36,806 bases of DNA from JBDTNQ01 sp039933635 (GTDB taxonomy: Bacteria; Acidobacteriota; Vicinamibacteria; Vicinamibacterales; SCN-69-37): positions 1-36,806 of the forward strand of contig JBDTNQ010000033.1 of NCBI GenBank assembly GCA_039933635.1, in the 5' to 3' direction. The notes under the pieces were generated by a model, which saw nothing but the letters and a program-made list of their open reading frames with translations, was not told where the DNA came from and did no database searches. The position numbers and the translations under genes are program-made. Positions 15,957 to 22,251 of the stretch are shown in pieces. The first letter of the stretch is position 1. Every line of letters begins with the position of its first letter.

Positions 15957-16430
15957 GCTCCGTCGCAGCGGACCAGATGACCGCCGTCCGTCGTAGCCTG
16001 AGGCGCGCAAGCGCCGAAGGCGAAAGCGGAGGGAGGAAAGTCCGAACTCCACAGGGCAATGCGCCGGGTAACTCCCGGTCGGGGCAACTCGAAGGACAGT
16101 GGCACAGAAAATATACCGCCCTGAGGCGAGGTCGGCGCGTGCGCAAGCGCGGGCCGGCCGAGTCGAAGGGTAAGGGTGAAAAGGTGCGGTAAGAGCGCAC
16201 CGCGTCTCTTGTAAGGGAGATGGCAGGCAAAACCCCGCATGGAGCAAGGCCAAATAGGGAGGCGGTTGAGGACGGCCCGTCCGAAGCCTCCGGGTAGGTC
16301 GCTTGAGCCCGCCAGCAATGCCGGGCCTAGAGGAATGGTCGTCATCCTGAGTGACGTCTTCGCGCGCGCAAGCGCGCGAGGACCGAATCGAAGGAAACAG
16401 AATTCGGCTTACGGAACGCTGCGGCGGAGC
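15957..16430 (+). ncRNA. rnpB: RNase P RNA, bacterial type A
   Basis: This is the catalytic RNA that removes 5' leaders from pre-tRNAs. The conserved landmarks appear in order: GGAGGGAGGAAAGTCCGAAC (CR I region), ACAGGGCA, ACAGAAAATATACCGCC (CR II), GGTAAGGGTGAAAAGGTGC with GGTAAGAGCGCACCGC, GGAGCAAGGCCAAATAGGG (CR IV), GGGTAGGTCGCTTGAGCC, GGCCTAGAGGAATG (CR V) and ACAGAATTCGGCTTAC at the 3' side. The ends are set by a 14-bp P1 helix pairing 15957-15970 with 16417-16430, with one G-U pair. At about 474 nt it is longer than the E. coli RNA (377 nt), partly from an extra GC stem at 16361-16380. Protein frames over this region are not real. Confidence 0.95.
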
Positions 16431-16460
16431 TCGTTTCGAACGTGGGTGGATGGAAACACG

Positions 16461-17723
16461 ATGCGGAAGACACTGATCGGGATCGCGCTCCTCGCGGGAA
16501 CGGTTGTGGGCGCGGAGTCCCTTTGGGCCCTAGCGCCGCAGGAAGCGCCTGGGCCTGCGGCGGCTGGGCCAGCCGGCCGCCAAGGGGGGCGCGGCGGGCG
16601 CGGCGGCGGCGTCGCAATCAAAGCCGGCGAGGAATGTCCGCCGGGGATGACCGAATGGCGCGCTGACAATTGCCGGGCCCCGGAGTTCCCGGCCCCCTCG
16701 ATTGTCGACTACCGTCCGACATCCACGCTCGTCACCGCCGAGCACCTCGTGCCGAAGGCCAAATACGGCGCGGTCGACTACCACGCTCACATCGCGAACA
16801 TGCTCGCCTCGCAGGAATCCCTCGCGGCGTTCATGAAGCAGCTGGACGGGATCGGGGTCAGGCTGTCCGTGAGCGCGGACAACCTCTCAGGCCCACGGCT
16901 CCAGCAGGCGCTTGACGTGGTCCGGAATAGTCCCTACAAGGACCGCGTGCGCATCCTGACCGGTATCAACTTCCAGAACGTCGGGCCTGGTTGGGCGGAG
17001 AAGGCGGTCGCCCAGCTCGAGGCCGACGTGAAAGCCGGCGCCGTCGGTGTCGGTGAAGTGATGAAGGGCTTCGGGCTGAGCATCAAGAAGGCGGACGGCA
17101 CCCGCTTGAAGATCGACGACCCTGAACTCAACCCCATCTGGGAGGCCTGCGCGCGACTGAATCTGCCCGTGTTCATTCACACGGCCGACCCGCCGGAGTT
17201 CTTCAAACCGCTCGACCTCCACAACGAGCGGTGGCTCGAACTGGCCCTGTTCCCGGATCGCCGATGGATGACGGACCAGTACCCGAAGATCGAGGAGTTG
17301 TTCGCGGAGCGCGATCATCTCTTCAAGATGCATCCCAAGACGAAGTTCATCGCCGCCCATCTCGGCTGGCACGGCAACGACCTCGGCCGGCTGGGCAAGA
17401 TGTTCGACGAGATGCCGAACGTCTCGGCGGAGCTTGGCGCCGTGCTCTACGATCTCGGCCGGCAGCCGCGCGCGGCCCGCGAGTTCTTCATCAAGTACCA
17501 GGATCGCCTGCTCTTCGGCAAGGACACGTTCGAACCGTCGGAGTTCCCGTACTACTGGCGCGTGTTCGAGACATCCGACGAATATTTCGACTACTACCGC
17601 GGCTACCATGCGTTCTGGAAGCTCTACGGGCTCGACCTGCCCGACGCGGTCCTGAAGAAGGTCTACTACCAGAATGCCGTTCGGATGACACCCGGACTGC
17701 CGCAGACCGGCTGGCCGCGGTAA
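16461..17723 (+). CDS. Exported amidohydrolase-family (amidohydro_2) protein
   Basis: This is a 420-residue TIM-barrel metal hydrolase preceded by a signal peptide (residues 1-23) and a Gly/Arg-rich linker (about 38-50), so it should act outside the cytoplasm. Metal ligands appear in order: HxH at H108 and H110 (DYHAHI), H240 (FIHTADP), H300 (AAHLGWHG) and D355 (LLFGKDTF). This is the amidohydrolase 2 pattern shared by decarboxylases and lactonases; the substrate is unknown. The ATG at 16461 is chosen because longer in-frame extensions run into rnpB. It lies 31 nt after rnpB and may be partly transcribed with it. The epimerase follows 15 nt later. Confidence 0.82.
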   Translation: MRKTLIGIALLAGTVVGAESLWALAPQEAPGPAAAGPAGRQGGRGGRGGGVAIKAGEECPPGMTEWRADNCRAPEFPAPSIVDYRPTSTLVTAEHLVPKAKYGAVDYHAHIANMLASQESLAAFMKQLDGIGVRLSVSADNLSGPRLQQALDVVRNSPYKDRVRILTGINFQNVGPGWAEKAVAQLEADVKAGAVGVGEVMKGFGLSIKKADGTRLKIDDPELNPIWEACARLNLPVFIHTADPPEFFKPLDLHNERWLELALFPDRRWMTDQYPKIEELFAERDHLFKMHPKTKFIAAHLGWHGNDLGRLGKMFDEMPNVSAELGAVLYDLGRQPRAAREFFIKYQDRLLFGKDTFEPSEFPYYWRVFETSDEYFDYYRGYHAFWKLYGLDLPDAVLKKVYYQNAVRMTPGLPQTGWPR

Positions 17724-17738
17724 CTACAGGGGGCGTGA

Positions 17739-18674
17739 TTGGCGAAGTATCTGGTGACAGGCGGCGCGGGGTTCATTGGTTCGCATCTGGTGGAAGAGCT
17801 GCTGCGGCGCGGTGAGTCGGTTCGAATCGCGGACGACTTCTCAACGGGGCTTCGGACGAATCTGCCGGCCAATCCTGCCGTCGAACTCGTGGAAGGGCAT
17901 CTCGCAGACGACGGGGTGGCCGTTCGCGCCGTGGCGGGATGCGATTTCGTGCTTCACCAGGGCGCCATCCCGTCCGTGCCTCGATCGATCAAGGAACCGC
18001 TGAGCACGCATCGAGCCAACGTCGACGCCACGGTGGCCGTCCTCGTCGCCGCCAGGGACGCCGGTGTCAAGCGCGTCGTCTTTGCAGGCTCCTCGTCGGT
18101 GTATGGGAACTCCCTGGTGCTGCCGAAGCGCGAAGACATGCGGCCAGCGCCGCTGACCCCCTACGCGTTGCAGAAGCTGGTGTCGGAACAATACGGGCAG
18201 ATGTTCTTCCAGCTTTACGGTCTCGAAACCGTCACGACGCGATACTTCAATGTGTTCGGCCCGCGTCAGCAGCCGGGCTCGCCGTACTCCGGCGTGATCT
18301 CCCTGTTCATCGAAGCGTTCGCCAACGGCAAATCGCCCATGATTCACGGCGATGGCCGGCAGACGCGTGACTTCACGTACGTCGGCGACGTCGTTGATGG
18401 AGTGTTGCGCTGCTGCACCGCGCCCAAAGCGCCGGGCGAAGTCATCAATCTCGCCGCGGGTGGTCGCATCTCGCTCCTGGAGCTCGTCCGTGCCGTCCAG
18501 ACGATCCTTGGCACGTCTGTCGAGCCGCAGTTCAGCGCCGAACGCGAGGGCGACGTCCGCGATTCGCAGGCGGACATCTTCAAGGCCCGACAGATCTTGG
18601 GCTTCGAGCCCTCCGTGCCCTTCGACGAAGGCTTGCGTCACACGATCACCTGGTACCTGGCGAACCGCGGATAG
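17739..18674 (+). CDS. NAD-dependent NDP-sugar epimerase/dehydratase
   Basis: This is a 311-residue extended short-chain dehydrogenase. The NAD-binding motif GGAGFIG is at residues 8-14, followed by ADDFSTG, the catalytic serine region AGSSSVYG (about 117-123) and the YxxxK pair Y142/K146 (TPYALQK). RYFNVFGPRQ and the HGDGxQTRDFxYVGD block are characteristic of UDP-glucose/UDP-GlcNAc 4-epimerases and related enzymes. It probably makes a nucleotide sugar for surface polysaccharide, though the precise sugar is open. The start is TTG, supported by AGGGGG (17728-17733) 5 nt upstream. Stem-loops and a long gap follow it. Confidence 0.87.
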   Translation: MAKYLVTGGAGFIGSHLVEELLRRGESVRIADDFSTGLRTNLPANPAVELVEGHLADDGVAVRAVAGCDFVLHQGAIPSVPRSIKEPLSTHRANVDATVAVLVAARDAGVKRVVFAGSSSVYGNSLVLPKREDMRPAPLTPYALQKLVSEQYGQMFFQLYGLETVTTRYFNVFGPRQQPGSPYSGVISLFIEAFANGKSPMIHGDGRQTRDFTYVGDVVDGVLRCCTAPKAPGEVINLAAGGRISLLELVRAVQTILGTSVEPQFSAEREGDVRDSQADIFKARQILGFEPSVPFDEGLRHTITWYLANRG

Positions 18675-18690
18675 CCCCACATCCGCGGAA

Positions 18691-18706
18691 TGCAACTCGG
18701 GTTGCA
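18691..18706. repeat. Stem-loop TGCAAC-TCGG-GTTGCA
   Basis: A perfect 6-bp stem closes a TCGG loop, 16 nt after the epimerase stop. A related stem-loop with a GCGG loop lies at 19013-19026. There is no T-tract, so it is not a standard terminator. Confidence 0.55.
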
Positions 18707-18742
18707 ACTCGTCTACTCGCAGACCTGCGTGTCGACGAGTTG
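18705..18742. repeat. Inverted repeat CAACTCGTC / GACGAGTTG
   Basis: The two 9-nt arms (18705-18713 and 18734-18742) are exact complements around a 20-nt loop. The left arm overlaps a direct repeat of TGCAACTCG (18691-18699, 18703-18711), so three related half-sites fall within about 50 nt. An operator or a terminator stem are both possible. Confidence 0.5.
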
Positions 18743-19012
18743 TCGGCAGACGTTGCTGACGCGCCGGCCCAGTCCGTCGCCGCGACCGCTGTCTGGATGC
18801 CGTCCGCGACAAATATCTGGAAACTGATCGACCGGATCGAACGCCCCGTCGTTTTCCCAGCCTGCGACCCTCTGGCCGTCGAGTTGACGATGGCGGCTGC
18901 GGCGGTAGCGTTGGGGAACGTTGGCGGGCTAGTGAGCCCACAACGCGCCGGCGACTATGAGGGCCCAGCCGCGAGTAACGCCAACACGCGACCGCCGGGG
19001 CAGGAACCTTGC

Positions 19013-19026
19013 GCAACGCGGGTTGC
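19013..19026. repeat. Stem-loop GCAAC-GCGG-GTTGC
   Basis: A 5-bp stem with a GCGG loop, nearly the same as the stem-loop at 18691-18706. The spacing is about 320 nt. Confidence 0.5.
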
Positions 19027-19176
19027 ACGCGGCCTGAGGCCGATGCTGGTCGGCGCAACCGCGGGCGTCATTCGGAGTCATTCTTCCCTCGCGCCGGCTA
19101 GGTTCCGGGCATTCGGTCCCGCGTAACCCGTGTGCATGCAGCCCGTTGCGCGGACGCGCTCGTGATGGCGCGACGC

Positions 19177-19191
19177 TGGCCTGGCGTTTGC
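19177..19191 (+). promoter_or_regulatory. Putative sigma-54 (-24/-12) promoter of the comEA-pseudopilin cassette
   Basis: TGGCCTGGCGTTTGC matches the sigma-54 consensus TGGCACGNNNNTTGC at all but two positions. It keeps the invariant GG (19178-19179) and GC (19190-19191) at the correct 10-nt spacing. Transcription would start near 19203, about 74 nt before the ATG at 19277. Pilin-type genes are often sigma-54-dependent, which fits the genes downstream. Confidence 0.55.
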
Positions 19192-19276
19192 CTGTGTGTA
19201 GGACGTTCGCGGTCGCGACGCGTGCTCACCTCAGAGCGCGACAGCCGGCGATCGTCCGCATCAGAGGAGAAACGTC

Positions 19277-19609
19277 ATGATTCGATCGAAAGTCGTGGCC
19301 GGCGCGCTCGCCCTGGCCGTTGTGGCTGGTGGCGTGGGCCGCCTGTCGGTACTGCACGCGGCAGAGCAGGAGGCGGCGCGTCCGGTCGCCGCTCCGCAAG
19401 TGAACCTCAACACGGCCACGTCGGCGGAACTGGAGAAGCTTCCGGGCGTGGGGCCATCGCTGGCCGGCCGGATCGTCGAGTACCGCACCAAGAACGGCGG
19501 TTTCAAGAAAATCGAGGACCTGATGAACGTGAAGGGCATCGGCGAGAAGTCGTTTCTCAAGCTGAAGCCTCAGATCACCGTGACACCGGCGCGGGTGGCC
19601 GAGCGGTGA
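19277..19609 (+). CDS. ComEA-like helix-hairpin-helix protein
   Basis: The 110-residue protein has an N-terminal signal or anchor (residues 5-28) and one ComEA-type double helix-hairpin-helix domain (42-102). Landmarks are VNLNTATSAELEKLPGVGP, AGRIVEYRTKNGGFKKIEDL and VKGIGEKSFLKLKP. ComEA proteins bind incoming DNA at the outer side of the inner membrane during natural transformation; small ComEA-like proteins can have other DNA-binding roles. An ideal ribosome site, AGGAG, lies 7 nt before the ATG. The stop overlaps the next start as TGATG, tying it to the pseudopilin gene. Confidence 0.85.
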   Translation: MIRSKVVAGALALAVVAGGVGRLSVLHAAEQEAARPVAAPQVNLNTATSAELEKLPGVGPSLAGRIVEYRTKNGGFKKIEDLMNVKGIGEKSFLKLKPQITVTPARVAER

Positions 19610-20208
19610 TGCGCGGCCCGGGCGGTGGGGGGACGGCGTCGGAGGGCTTCTGCTGGGTCGATCTTCTCCTGGCGATGGCACTTGCCGCATTGATAGCCGC
19701 GATGGCCGTTCCGCTCACCGCCCGGAGTCTCGACACGTTACGCGCCCGCGACGCCGCGGGGTTCATCGGCACACGGATCCGCGCCGCGCGGCAACAGGCC
19801 GTGGCCTCGTCGGCGGGCGTCGCGCTGGTCTTCGACCAGACCGGCGCCGGCTGGACGTTTCGCCTGTGTCGCGATCGCAACGGCAACGGCGTGAGACGCG
19901 CCGACATCGACGCCGGCCGAGACGAGTGCCCGGACGGGCCGTGGCGTCTCTCGGACCTCTTCCCAAACATGTTCGTGGGCCGCGACGCGACCGTGCCCGG
20001 ATTCGATGCCGAGCCCGGCAGCGCCGATCCACTGGCACTGGGGCGCGCCAACATGGTCAGCTGCTCCACGGCCGGGGGGTGCACCACGGGATCCGTCTTT
20101 CTCCAATCCGCCTCGGGCGAGCAGTACGCGGTGCGCGTGAGCGGCGTCGCTGGCCGAACGCGGGTGTTTCGATTCGATCGCGGTTTGGGGCGATGGGTGA
20201 CCGGCTGA
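19609..20208 (+). CDS. GspH/FimT-family type IV pseudopilin
   Basis: The 199-residue protein has a prepilin signature: a short leader ending in G13, then F14 and a hydrophobic helix (VDLLLAMALAALIAAMAVPL). The body contains a GspH-like region (IGTRIRAARQQAVASSAGVALVF), a CRDRNGNGVRRADIDAGRDEC segment typical of FimT-like proteins, and a closing RVFRFDRGLGRW. Such minor pseudopilins belong to type IV pili, competence pili or type II secretion. The residue at mature position 5 is aspartate (D18) rather than the usual glutamate. It overlaps the genes on both sides by TGATG, so four genes form one translational unit or nearly so. Confidence 0.82.
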   Translation: MRGPGGGGTASEGFCWVDLLLAMALAALIAAMAVPLTARSLDTLRARDAAGFIGTRIRAARQQAVASSAGVALVFDQTGAGWTFRLCRDRNGNGVRRADIDAGRDECPDGPWRLSDLFPNMFVGRDATVPGFDAEPGSADPLALGRANMVSCSTAGGCTTGSVFLQSASGEQYAVRVSGVAGRTRVFRFDRGLGRWVTG

Positions 20209-20462
20209 TGCGCGCGCGGCTGCAGCTGGGGCGGGACGCGCGCGTGCTACGCGAGGACGAAGACGAAGTCGAACTCGAAAGCACGGCGCGTCTCGCCCCC
20301 GGGCGTGCGGTCCTCATGTTCCGGACCGGGAACGACGAAGGCCGAGTCGCGGTCGTCTGCGGCTGGCGCCTGGTCCGCGTGGGTAGTCAGGGCCCGGTGT
20401 ATCGCGGTTGCTGCCGGTGGACGTCCCGAGACGGGAAGGCGCTACCCGCGTCGGCGATCTGA
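20208..20462 (+). CDS. Small protein, possibly PilZ-like
   Basis: An 84-residue protein starting at the ATG that overlaps the pseudopilin stop (TGATG). It has an acidic stretch (REDEDEVELE) followed by beta-strand-like segments (APGRAVLMF, GRVAVVCGWRLVRVG, GPVYRGCCRW). The arrangement is reminiscent of a short PilZ-type beta barrel, but the RxxxR and D/NxSxxG c-di-GMP motifs are not clear, so this is weak. The tight overlap with the pseudopilin gene is the best evidence that it is real. Another ATG at 20193 lies inside the pseudopilin gene. Confidence 0.6.
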   Translation: MRARLQLGRDARVLREDEDEVELESTARLAPGRAVLMFRTGNDEGRVAVVCGWRLVRVGSQGPVYRGCCRWTSRDGKALPASAI

Positions 20463-20537
20463 CAGCCGTGGAGATCGAACAGAGTCGACGTGCCCGACTT
20501 GGCAGCGTTGTTGATTACATCGGAGCGGAGGCAACCC

Positions 20538-21500
20538 ATGCTCGTTGGACAGAGTGCGGCCATGCACGCCCTGCGTCATCAGGTGAGCCGGATCGCGCGG
20601 ACTCCGTTCACGGTATTGATCGAGGGCGAGAGTGGGGCGGGCAAGGAACTGGTGGCGCGCGAGATTCACGCACTCAGTCCGCGTCATCGCGGTCCATTCG
20701 TGGCCGTCAACTGCGCGGCACTCGTGGAAACGCTCCTGGAAGCCGAGCTGTTCGGCATCGAGGAGCGGACGGCTACGGGCGTCCGCGGCCGGCGAGGCAA
20801 GTTCGAGCTGGCGGATGGCGGCACGATGTTCCTGGACGAAGTCGGGGATTTGTCACTGACGGCTCAAGCCAAACTGTTGCGCGTGTTACAAGACATGACC
20901 GTCGAGCGCGTCGGCGGCCACTCCACGCAGGTGATCGACACGCGCATCCTTGCAGCGACCAATCGGCGGCTCGGGGAAATGGTGACGGCCGGCCGTTTCC
21001 GAGCGGACCTCTTCTATCGATTTTCGGGTGTCGAGATCGAGGTGCCGCCGCTCCGTGACCGCCTCGATGATGTGCCGGGCCTGGTGAGCCATCTATTACA
21101 GACCCACGGTCGCACGGTGGTGGTGGCTCCGGCGGCCATGGACCGGTTGATGACCTATGACTGGCCGGGCAATGTACGACAGCTTGGTCGCGTCCTCGAA
21201 CGGGCCATCGCGCTCGCGGCGACGGCCGAGATTACGCTGGACGACCTGCCCGAAGCGATCGCGCGGGGGCACGCGTCGGTCCCGGGCGTGGGTGGCGACT
21301 GCGATCCCACCTTGCGCGCGTGGAGCAGTCGCTACGTCCGGAGCGTGCTCGAACGGTGCCGCGGCAACAAACGCCGGGCCTGCGACGTGCTGGACATCAG
21401 TTACCACACCCTGCAGTCGCACCTGGAGCACGATTCGGCGGCTCCGAGGAGCGCCATGCAGGCCGCGCCTGCCCTGGTAGCGCGGGATTCAGTGGCGTAG
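20538..21500 (+). CDS. Stand-alone sigma-54-type AAA+ regulator lacking the GAFTGA loop
   Basis: The 320-residue protein consists of an enhancer-binding-protein AAA+ domain and a C-terminal Fis-type helix-turn-helix (RCRGNKRRACDVLDISYHTLQSHL), with no sensory domain. Walker A is GESGAGKE (30-37) and Walker B is GGTMFLDEVGDL (94-105); the arginine-finger region FRADLFYRF and sensor-2 WPGNVRQL are also present. The sigma-54-contacting GAFTGA is replaced by RTATGV (77-82), with the loop one residue shorter. ATPase activity may remain, but sigma-54 activation looks unlikely. The start is the ATG at 20538, with GGAGG 6 nt upstream; a GTG at 20490 would add 16 residues. It ends the cassette. Confidence 0.85.
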   Translation: MLVGQSAAMHALRHQVSRIARTPFTVLIEGESGAGKELVAREIHALSPRHRGPFVAVNCAALVETLLEAELFGIEERTATGVRGRRGKFELADGGTMFLDEVGDLSLTAQAKLLRVLQDMTVERVGGHSTQVIDTRILAATNRRLGEMVTAGRFRADLFYRFSGVEIEVPPLRDRLDDVPGLVSHLLQTHGRTVVVAPAAMDRLMTYDWPGNVRQLGRVLERAIALAATAEITLDDLPEAIARGHASVPGVGGDCDPTLRAWSSRYVRSVLERCRGNKRRACDVLDISYHTLQSHLEHDSAAPRSAMQAAPALVARDSVA

Positions 21501-21657
21501 CGGCGAGCAGGAAGGCCTGCGCGAACCCGTGGGGGGGCGGTCACGTCCGAGCGAAATGCCTTCCCGCCCCTGCCATCGCCGAGGCGGTTCGCTAGGCGGA
21601 GCCCCGATCTCCCTTTCCGGGGGGCCCTCTGTCAGCATTGACGCACGGCTAATCGAC

Positions 21658-21687
21658 TTCGATCTTGGACCGCAGGCAGGCTATGAT
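21658..21687 (+). promoter_or_regulatory. Putative promoter of the cold-shock gene
   Basis: TATGAT (21682-21687) with TTCGAT (21658-21663) 18 nt upstream. The predicted leader is about 54 nt. Confidence 0.4.
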
Positions 21688-21747
21688 CAGAGGATCAAGT
21701 CGAGCGGTTTGAGGCCGATGGAGGCCGTGCCGCCGAGAAGGATGACC

Positions 21748-21963
21748 ATGAGTGAGACTGTCAAGGGCACGATCGCAAGACTGCAGGTCGAAAAGGGCTT
21801 CGGATTCGTGAAGGACGAGGCGGGGAAGGACTACTTCTTCCATCGCAGCGCCGTGTTCGGCGAGGGAATCGACAACCTGCGGGAAGGCGATTCGGTGGAC
21901 TTCACGGTCGGCGAGGGTCCCAAGGGCCCACGCGCGGAGACTGTCCGGCGGACCTCAACCTAG
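21748..21963 (+). CDS. CspA-family cold-shock protein
   Basis: This 71-residue single cold-shock domain binds single-stranded RNA or DNA and melts RNA structure. RNP1 is KGFGFV (16-21) and the RNP2-type strand is DYFFHRS (28-34). The sequence opens ETVKGTIARLQVEKGFGFV, as usual for the family. GAAGGA lies 5 nt before the chosen ATG; another ATG at 21742 would add two residues. It has its own promoter candidate and lies alone between the AAA+ regulator and the glycine-cleavage genes. Confidence 0.92.
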   Translation: MSETVKGTIARLQVEKGFGFVKDEAGKDYFFHRSAVFGEGIDNLREGDSVDFTVGEGPKGPRAETVRRTST

Positions 21964-22251
21964 AGGGACGTCCTTCGGCGCCGACGGAGTTCACGACGCT
22001 GACGGCATCCAGCAGCGTGGCGATGACCACGCCGCTGGTTCGCCGAGAAGGGGTCGCGCTGGGCGTCTGCTGATCTGCGCGACGCGACAACAGCACCGTG
22101 TGCGGTTCCCGCCGGCTGCGCTGCGACGCCCGGAGAGCGTGCCTCTCGGCTCATCCGGCCGTCGTCGCGCTCTGATCCGACAGCGATGGTTCGGCTCCTG
22201 TCTTGACCCCTCCGGGAACCGGATAGTACCTTGATAGGGCCGTTCCTCACG
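21964..22251 (+). other. 288-bp leader region before gcvT
   Basis: No gene was recognised. A TTGACC (22203-22208) with TAGTAC (22224-22229) 15 nt downstream is a weak promoter candidate for gcvT. A GAGAG-CGTGC-CTCTC hairpin lies at 22133-22147. The conserved GGCGCCGAAGG and CTCAGG segments of a glycine riboswitch were not found. Confidence 0.35.

Larger units (their letters stand above)
18675..19276 (+). other. 602-bp intergenic region with small stem-loops
   Basis: No convincing gene is seen. A plus-strand frame from TTG 18740 to 19126 (128 codons) has moderately gene-like third-position GC, with stretches such as NIWKLIDRIERPVVFPACDP, but no known domain and no ribosome site, so it may be a gene remnant. 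The region also holds two GCAAC-NCGG-GTTGC stem-loops, a longer inverted repeat and a sigma-54-type promoter, listed separately. Confidence 0.5.

Noticed and set aside
15867..16345. Minus-strand protein frames and a plus-strand extension of the amidohydrolase to 16239
   Set aside because: They overlap RNase P RNA. The amidohydrolase signal peptide starts at 16461.
21528..21640. Riboswitch or terminator in the G/C-rich stretch after the AAA+ regulator
   Set aside because: The possible GCCCC/GGGGC stem has a 15-nt loop and no T-tract, and no known riboswitch core was matched.
21964..22251. Glycine riboswitch before gcvT
   Set aside because: The location is right, but the conserved GGCGCCGAAGG and CTCAGG segments are missing; only a simple GAGAG/CTCTC hairpin is present.
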